From: Sediminibacterium sp. FEMGT703S
Lineage (GTDB): Bacteria; Bacteroidota; Bacteroidia; Chitinophagales; Chitinophagaceae
NCBI GenBank assembly: GCA_002786355.1
Contig: PGCO01000002.1
Span: forward strand, 62,001-126,000
Reading direction: 5' to 3'
Length of the DNA stretch: 64,000 bases
The position numbers and the translations under genes were made by a program. Positions 59,114-64,000 of this stretch are shown piece after piece. How positions within the stretch are numbered: the stretch's first letter is position 1; each line of letters starts with the position of its first letter. The notes beneath the pieces are model-generated. The model saw only the letters and a list, made by a program, of their open reading frames with translations. It made no database searches and was not told where the DNA came from.

Positions 59114-60331
59114 TTATTCTGTATCCATATCAGGAAGCTCCATATCAGTGAAAACGGCGCTCAATTTGCCGGCTTGCCAGATATTACTGTTGAATTTATT
59201 TCCAAGAATGATAATAGTGGCAGTATCCCCAATTAATCGTCTGAAAACGGCATTATTTCCATGCCACCAGCCATTGTGATATACTATAGTAGGATTGGGA
59301 GGATCAACATATAAATGCCAGCCAAAACCATAATTCTTTTTTCCTCGAGTTTCATTACTCAACGGCTCATACGCCAATTGCTGAGACTGCATACTTACAA
59401 ACTTACCTTGGTACAGCGCTTTATCCCATTGAAGTAAATCTCTAACCGTACTGTAAACATTCTTATCACCATAAATACAATCCAGTTTTTCTAAAGGATA
59501 AGCTTTTTTACCGGGGGTATAAGAGGGTATATAATTGGCAGTATCCTTTAAACTAAAAACATAAGTGTCTTTCATCCCAAGGGGATTAAACACGCTGTCT
59601 TTCATGTATTGAGGATAGGTTTGGCCAGTAATTTTTTCGATTACCAAGGCCAATAAGGCAAAATTAGTATTGTTGTAGCTATATCTTCTATTAGGCTGAG
59701 ACTCAGGAGCAGGGCGGGTTCCAGCCAAAAATTTCAACACGTCATAATTGCTGCTCAATCCTGTAACACTAACTGGATCTTTAACATAAACCGTTTGTTT
59801 AACCCATCTACCTCTTCTGTTTTTTCTTTTGGTAATATATGATCTAGTACCAGCCATTAACTGATCATATTTAGGTAAACCAGACCGATGAGACAATAAC
59901 AATTCTATTGTAATGCCTTGATATGGAAAGGAGGGTAGGTATTGCTCTACAGGGTCTGTTAACTCAAGACGGCCTTGCTCCATCAACCTTAAAATGGTCA
60001 TGGCAGTAAAGGTTTTGCTAACAGAAGCAACATGAAAAGTAGAAGAGGGGGTAATTGGATCTTTGGTTGAAAAATTAATCATACCCTGATAATCTTCAAA
60101 AATCACTTCCCCATTTTTTGCTATCAAAATGGCGCCATTAAAACCCGTTTTCAACAATTGTTTTTCGTAAATGGGCTTGATGGCATTGATATATATTTCT
60201 TTTTCACTCGATTTTAAACCAGCATACACCAATGGCTTCCCTTCGTTTATCGTATCATTGGTAGGGGTGGGGGAACCACTACAAGCCATCATTAATAAAG
60301 GGATTACAGAAACTATCATTAATCTCAACAT
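59114..60331 (-). CDS. Beta-lactamase-family (class C fold) serine hydrolase, lipoprotein
   Basis: 405 residues. Lipoprotein signal with lipobox LMMAC (Cys17). Catalytic Ser103-x-x-Lys106 in HVASVSKTFTAM, Tyr motif in RRYSYNNTNFALLALVIEKITG near 215, and the KTG-equivalent HNGWWHGNN near 360. It belongs to the large AmpC/EstB/D-aminopeptidase-like group; most members are esterases or peptidases acting on envelope peptides, not true beta-lactamases. A basic insert (TKRKNRRGRWVKQTV) lies near 165. It has its own -7 element (60357-60364) and precedes hppA by 96 bp on the same strand. Confidence 0.9.
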   Translation of the reverse strand: MLRLMIVSVIPLLMMACSGSPTPTNDTINEGKPLVYAGLKSSEKEIYINAIKPIYEKQLLKTGFNGAILIAKNGEVIFEDYQGMINFSTKDPITPSSTFHVASVSKTFTAMTILRLMEQGRLELTDPVEQYLPSFPYQGITIELLLSHRSGLPKYDQLMAGTRSYITKRKNRRGRWVKQTVYVKDPVSVTGLSSNYDVLKFLAGTRPAPESQPNRRYSYNNTNFALLALVIEKITGQTYPQYMKDSVFNPLGMKDTYVFSLKDTANYIPSYTPGKKAYPLEKLDCIYGDKNVYSTVRDLLQWDKALYQGKFVSMQSQQLAYEPLSNETRGKKNYGFGWHLYVDPPNPTIVYHNGWWHGNNAVFRRLIGDTATIIILGNKFNSNIWQAGKLSAVFTDMELPDMDTE

Positions 60332-60356
60332 TTAATCAGTAGGGTTAGAATAAGTA

Positions 60357-60364
60357 CAAAGATA
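60357..60364 (-). promoter_or_regulatory. Bacteroidota -7 promoter element (TATCTTTG)
   Basis: Exact TAnnTTTG match on the minus strand, 25 bases before the ATG at 60331 of the serine-hydrolase lipoprotein. Confidence 0.5.
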
Positions 60365-60441
60365 GCCAGGATGGCTTCTTATACTACCAACGTGGAAAAC
60401 TATGCGTATGGTATAAGAATAGATAACATTATTTTGCATTT

Positions 60442-61680
60442 ATGAGCAAGCAAGCAATCACCAGCTATCCGAAAGAGCGCATTAATATTCTATTTTTAGA
60501 GAATATCAGCGAAAAAGCCGTTCAACAGTTTAAGCAAAATGGCTATACGAATATTCGAAAATTGAGTGGGGCATTAAGCGAAGAAGAATTAATAAAAGAA
60601 ATTAAAGATGTTCATCTCATTGGCATCCGTTCAAAAACATTGATTACCAAAAAAGTTTTAGACGCTGCTACCAAACTACAAGCGATTGGCTGTTTTTGTA
60701 TTGGCGTAAATCAGGTGGATTTAAAAGCGGCCACGCAAAAAGGGGTTGCTGTTTTCAACGCTCCTTATAGCAATACTAGAAGTGTGGCCGAGCTCGTGAT
60801 TGGTGCAAGTGTTATGTTGATTAGACGAATCCCCGACAAAAATATAGCTGCACATCAAGGTATTTGGATGAAAGAAGCCAAAGGCAGTTATGAATTAAGA
60901 GGCAAAACCCTTGGATTAATTGGATACGGAAATATAGGTTCTCAAGTAAGTGTTTTGGCCGAAGCGCTTGGTATGAAAGTATTGTTTTATGATACCGAAA
61001 CCAAGCTACCCTTGGGCAATGCAACTGCTGCAAAGAATATGAAGGAAGTGTTGAACAATGCCGATATAGTTTCATTGCATGTGCCTGAAACGCCACAAAC
61101 TAAATTGTTGATTAATAAAAATGCCATCAAGCAAATGAAGCCGGGTGCTATTTTAATTAACTATGCAAGGGGAGAAGTAGTAGACTTAAAAACATTGTCT
61201 ATAGCAATCGAAGAAAAGCATATTAGTGGTGCTGCCATTGACGTATTTCCATGGGAGCCTGAAAAAAATGGAGATCATTTTGAAAGCCCTATGCAGGGAT
61301 TGAAAAATGTATTATTAACCCCACATATTGGGGGATCAACCGAAGAAGCACAACAAAATATTGGGGAAGATGTAAGCATCAAATTATTTCAATATTTAGA
61401 GCGGGGCATTACCAATGGTTCACATACCGTACCTGCGATTGGATTACCACCAATAGAAGGCACACACCGAATCTTACACGTACACCACAATGTACCAGGT
61501 GTATTAAGTGCCATCAATACCGCATTGTCTAAAAATAATATCAATATTGTTGGTCAGTACCTCAAAACCAATGAAGATATTGGTTACGTGGTATTAGACA
61601 TTGATAAAAAATTATCTAGAAAAGCTGTTGAACTTTTAAAATTAGTAAAGCATACTATTAAAGTCAGAATGCTTTATTAA
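60442..61680 (+). CDS. serA: D-3-phosphoglycerate dehydrogenase with ACT domain
   Basis: 412 residues, close to the E. coli SerA length. NAD-binding GLIGYGNIGSQVSVLAEALGM near 157, catalytic Arg in INYARGEVVD, Glu in DVFPWEPEK, and His in LLTPHIGGSTEEAQ near 293. A C-terminal ACT domain at about 340-412 (HHNVPGVLSAINTALSKNNI) is where serine inhibits the enzyme in E. coli. It commits 3-phosphoglycerate to serine synthesis. The gene stands alone, convergent with cutC. Confidence 0.97.
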   Translation: MSKQAITSYPKERINILFLENISEKAVQQFKQNGYTNIRKLSGALSEEELIKEIKDVHLIGIRSKTLITKKVLDAATKLQAIGCFCIGVNQVDLKAATQKGVAVFNAPYSNTRSVAELVIGASVMLIRRIPDKNIAAHQGIWMKEAKGSYELRGKTLGLIGYGNIGSQVSVLAEALGMKVLFYDTETKLPLGNATAAKNMKEVLNNADIVSLHVPETPQTKLLINKNAIKQMKPGAILINYARGEVVDLKTLSIAIEEKHISGAAIDVFPWEPEKNGDHFESPMQGLKNVLLTPHIGGSTEEAQQNIGEDVSIKLFQYLERGITNGSHTVPAIGLPPIEGTHRILHVHHNVPGVLSAINTALSKNNINIVGQYLKTNEDIGYVVLDIDKKLSRKAVELLKLVKHTIKVRMLY

Positions 61681-61694
61681 AAAAAATTTAACTC

Positions 61695-61742
61695 AAAAAA
61701 AATAAAGTTCATCAGTTGTTTATGATGGACTTTATTTTTTTT
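61695..61742. terminator. Bidirectional hairpin terminator overlapping the cutC stop
   Basis: Arms 61695-61714 and 61723-61742 pair over 20 positions with one mismatch and an 8-base loop; A8 and T8 runs flank the stem. The cutC stop codon (61712-61714) lies inside the left arm, so the terminator is partly coding. Confidence 0.75.
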
Positions 61743-62428
61743 ATTTCGTCAGCATCAACAAAATCAATATCAAAATCTTCTGGCAGTAAGGGATTTCGAA
61801 ATTCAGTAGAGCTCGGAATTCTGATTCTAGCAGAAGTATGTACTTCTGAAACCCCAGCAGTATCGATAATATGTTTCACATTGCTGCTATTTAATCCACT
61901 GCCTGGCATAATGATGATTCGATCATTGGCTTGCTCAACCAATGTTTTTACGAGTGCTAAACCATCGGTTACTTTTGGATATTGGCCACTGGTTAATACC
62001 CTTGTACAGCCACATTGTATAAGGGTTTCAAGAGATTCTAAAGGATCTTTACAACGATCAAAAGCTCTATGAAAAGTTACGTCTAATGGGTAAGCGGCTT
62101 CTACTAATCTTGCAGTATTTTCTTGATCAATGCTTCCATCTTGATTTAATAAACCAAATACAACACCCTCAAATTGCAATTCTTTGCAAAGCAAAATATC
62201 TTTACGAATAATTTCAATTTCATCTTCTGTATGAAAATAATCTCCACCGCGAGGACGTATCATTGGGAATACAGGAATTCCTATTTTTTCTCTAACTGTT
62301 TTTAAATAACCATAGGAAGGCGTAGTTCCGCCATTGGCATAGTTCTCACATAATTCAATTCTATCAGCACCAGCATTTTCAGCAGCTATGGCTGTTGCAG
62401 TATTAAACACACATATTTCTAACAACAT
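61712..62428 (-). CDS. cutC: Copper homeostasis protein CutC
   Basis: 238 residues, one CutC TIM barrel: LEICVFNTATAIAAENAGADRIELCENYANGGTTPS at the start, PVFPMIRPRGGDYFHTEDEI, FHRAFDRCKDPLESLETLIQCGCTRVLTSGQ, and IIMPGSGLNSSNV. Human CutC binds Cu(I), but in bacteria the copper role is disputed. It starts 2 bp after the stop of the asparaginase-like gene, suggesting one transcript for the two. Confidence 0.95.
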   Translation of the reverse strand: MLLEICVFNTATAIAAENAGADRIELCENYANGGTTPSYGYLKTVREKIGIPVFPMIRPRGGDYFHTEDEIEIIRKDILLCKELQFEGVVFGLLNQDGSIDQENTARLVEAAYPLDVTFHRAFDRCKDPLESLETLIQCGCTRVLTSGQYPKVTDGLALVKTLVEQANDRIIIMPGSGLNSSNVKHIIDTAGVSEVHTSARIRIPSSTEFRNPLLPEDFDIDFVDADEIKKIKSIINN

Positions 62429-62430
62429 GG

Positions 62431-63444
62431 TTAAATCAAAAATTTACTATCTACTAAAATATTTTTATCGTCTGCATAACAAACTGCATAATTAAATCCT
62501 TTCTGTAAAGCATATCCACCATAAGCTCCTTGTTTATTAATGGCAATCATACAGGCTTGAATATCCTTTGCTTTGCTGCCTTTAATTTTCAAAAGTCTTT
62601 CAATAGCTTTTTTACAAGCCATTTCTGGGGATAATCCTTGACGCATAAATTCCATTACGGTATGCGCTCCGCCCATGCGAATAATGTCTTCGCCTTGACC
62701 TGTTGCAACAACAGCACCCACTTCATTGTCTACAAATAATCCAGCGCCAATAATAGGAGAATCGCCAACGCGACCTCGCATTTTAAAGCCCATTCCACTG
62801 GTTGTGCAACTACCACTTAAATTACCGCTGGCATCTAACGCAATCATGCCAATAGTATCATGGTTCCAAGAACCGTCAGACAAACGGGCAGGAGCAGCTG
62901 CAATTTGATTTTCTTTATTTTCTCTATTGATAGCTGGCTTATATTCACTTTTTTGCAACCACTTTTTGTACTCTTTTTCAGCACCTTCAGACAATCCTTC
63001 TTTTTCTAAGGTAAACCCTTGAGACAATGCAAATTGTTGTGCACCTTGACCCACCAACATTACATGCGGGGTATTTTCCATCACTTTACGCGCAACTGAA
63101 ATGGGATGTTTAATTCTTTCTAAACATGCCACGCTACCACAATTCGCAAACTCATCCATAATGGATGCGTCTAGCGTAACATATCCATCTCTGTCAGGAT
63201 TAGCACCTAAACCAACACAACAGTTTTGTTCATTTTCTGTGACCATCACACCTTGTTCAACAGCATCTAAAGCACGACCATTATTTTTTAAGACATTCCA
63301 GGCGGCTTTATTTGCTCGGATACCAGCATCCCAAGTTGATAAAACAATGGGCTTTTTCCCAGCATATTTTGGTGCAAAACCAGCTAGAGAAAAACTACCA
63401 ACACCAAGGCTACCAACTTGTAAAAATTTCCTTCTAGAAAACAT
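62431..63444 (-). CDS. N4-(beta-N-acetylglucosaminyl)-L-asparaginase-like Ntn hydrolase, Tat signal
   Basis: 337 residues. Twin-arginine signal SRRKFLQ followed by a hydrophobic stretch (VGSLGVGSFSLAGFA). The autocleaving Ntn-hydrolase site is NHDTIGMIALD, Thr197 being the new N-terminal nucleophile, followed by SGSCTTSGMGFKMRGRVGDSPIIGAGLFVD and TGQGEDIIRMGGAHTVMEFM. It matches glycosylasparaginase more than L-asparaginase II or isoaspartyl peptidase. It cleaves the GlcNAc-Asn bond of N-glycopeptides or related amides, probably in the periplasm. It is upstream of cutC by 2 bp. Confidence 0.93.
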   Translation of the reverse strand: MFSRRKFLQVGSLGVGSFSLAGFAPKYAGKKPIVLSTWDAGIRANKAAWNVLKNNGRALDAVEQGVMVTENEQNCCVGLGANPDRDGYVTLDASIMDEFANCGSVACLERIKHPISVARKVMENTPHVMLVGQGAQQFALSQGFTLEKEGLSEGAEKEYKKWLQKSEYKPAINRENKENQIAAAPARLSDGSWNHDTIGMIALDASGNLSGSCTTSGMGFKMRGRVGDSPIIGAGLFVDNEVGAVVATGQGEDIIRMGGAHTVMEFMRQGLSPEMACKKAIERLLKIKGSKAKDIQACMIAINKQGAYGGYALQKGFNYAVCYADDKNILVDSKFLI

Positions 63445-63632
63445 GAATTATCGATTTTAAGATTAGCGTTTTTAAATGTATGCATTGTTTTATTCTTATC
63501 CCAAGATTTGAAGACCAAATTATCCATCTATATACCAATTAACCATCTAATCATTTGATAATCAATTAATTAAAATCATATATTTATTCTTATAATTAAT
63601 ATTATGTTAAATAGCGCACAACAGAATAGGAA

Positions 63633-63659
63633 GAAAAAAGGCTACCCAATGAGTAGCCT
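63633..63659 (-). terminator. Terminator of the sugar dehydrogenase gene
   Basis: On the minus strand a 7-bp stem (63659-63653 with 63645-63639: AGGCTAC/GTAGCCT, 7-base loop) is followed by TTTTTTC, 23 bases after the stop at 63682. Confidence 0.8.
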
Positions 63660-63681
63660 GTAAAAAGATTTATAAATGAAT

Positions 63682-64000
63682 TTACTGCGCCACCAACCTT
63701 ACAATCCTACCCGGTCCTTCAATCGAAACATAAATAGATCCATCGGGTGCCTGGCGCACATGACGAATGCGGCCAACTTTATCGAGGAGTTTGTGTTCTT
63801 TCACCACTTTGTTGTCCTTGATTTCAAGGCGTGCTAAATATTGAAATGCTAAGCCACCCACCAATAAATTGCCGGTCCAGCTTTTGAATTTTTTATCGGT
63901 GATAAATGCCATTCCACAAGCACCAATAGATGGAACCCATTTGTAAACAGGGTCTGTTACGCCTGCCATGGTTGGACTTGCAGAAACTGGTTTATCGTCG
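63682..64000 (-). CDS. PQQ-type glucose/sorbosone dehydrogenase (partial, N-terminus beyond window)
   Basis: The frame runs open to base 64000, so 105 C-terminal residues are visible: KPVSASPTMAG, then VTDPVYKWVPSIGACGMAFI, GNLLVGGLAFQYLARLEI, LLDKVGRIRHVRQAPDGSIY and VSIEGPGRIVRLVAQ. This is the end of the six-bladed propeller of soluble aldose-sugar or sorbosone dehydrogenases (YliI-like), which oxidise sugars in the periplasm using PQQ. The ATG at 63969 is internal, not the start. Cofactor-binding residues lie outside the window, so PQQ dependence is inferred from the family. Confidence 0.88.
   Translation of the reverse strand, partial: DDKPVSASPTMAGVTDPVYKWVPSIGACGMAFITDKKFKSWTGNLLVGGLAFQYLARLEIKDNKVVKEHKLLDKVGRIRHVRQAPDGSIYVSIEGPGRIVRLVAQ

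Overview
The window looks like an ordinary chromosomal stretch of an AT-rich member of the Bacteroidota, most likely order Chitinophagales (Chitinophagaceae-like). The signs are: a fused SecDF translocase, a long (306-residue) NusB, a DUF3276/PUR-alpha-like protein, two large secreted proteins ending in type IX secretion (T9SS) type B sorting domains, a futalosine-pathway menaquinone enzyme (MqnE), standalone RlmK, and repeated upstream elements matching the Bacteroidota -7 consensus TAnnTTTG. The genus cannot be fixed from sequence alone. I see no insertion sequence, prophage, CRISPR array or recognisable defence island.

Layout. 1-4200: edge-truncated M20 amidohydrolase, a YqaE/Pmp3-like membrane protein, a B12-dependent acyl-CoA mutase subunit with a small membrane protein, and an IscA/HesB-type Fe-S protein. 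4300-11220: SecDF with an FKBP lipoprotein and a small membrane protein, then lysoplasmalogenase and a TonB-dependent receptor. 11275-15435: groES-groEL, then nusB, yajC and coaE. 15481-23101: a 1079-residue T9SS substrate, a 23S rRNA methyltransferase, and a tandem pair of M14 carboxypeptidase-like proteins of which only the second keeps its zinc ligands. 23181-33026: PLP aminotransferase, beta-lactamase-like hydrolase, serine deaminase, dienoyl-CoA reductase, VOC protein, HELGH-motif protein, mqnE, nucleoside transporter, thioredoxin. 33153-49589: DUF418 protein, dnaE, NlpC/P60 lipoprotein, flippase, M1 peptidase, MsrA, a MutS2-like protein without Smr domain, a second T9SS substrate, YhcH-like protein and a sulfatase.

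49586-53660 is the most system-like part: a tight six-gene minus-strand operon encoding an Ric/ScdA-type di-iron repair protein, a small lipoprotein, a double-DUF2249 protein, a polytopic haem-copper-oxidase/NnrS-like protein, a DUF59 Fe-S assembly factor and a cysteine-bearing Rrf2 regulator. It is preceded by a perfect 42-bp palindrome built from two smaller palindromic sites. I read it as a self-regulated nitric-oxide/Fe-S damage response; the role is inferred from families and context.

53700-54018 holds a tRNA-Ser(UGA) gene whose 3' end abuts an elaborate nested inverted-repeat element and a three-copy 25-26 bp repeat with changing hairpin stems. 54092-64000: ABC exporter, DUF3276 protein, membrane pyrophosphatase, beta-lactamase-family lipoprotein, serA, cutC, a Tat-exported asparaginase-like enzyme, and an edge-truncated PQQ-type sugar dehydrogenase. 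Several convergent pairs share bidirectional hairpin terminators.
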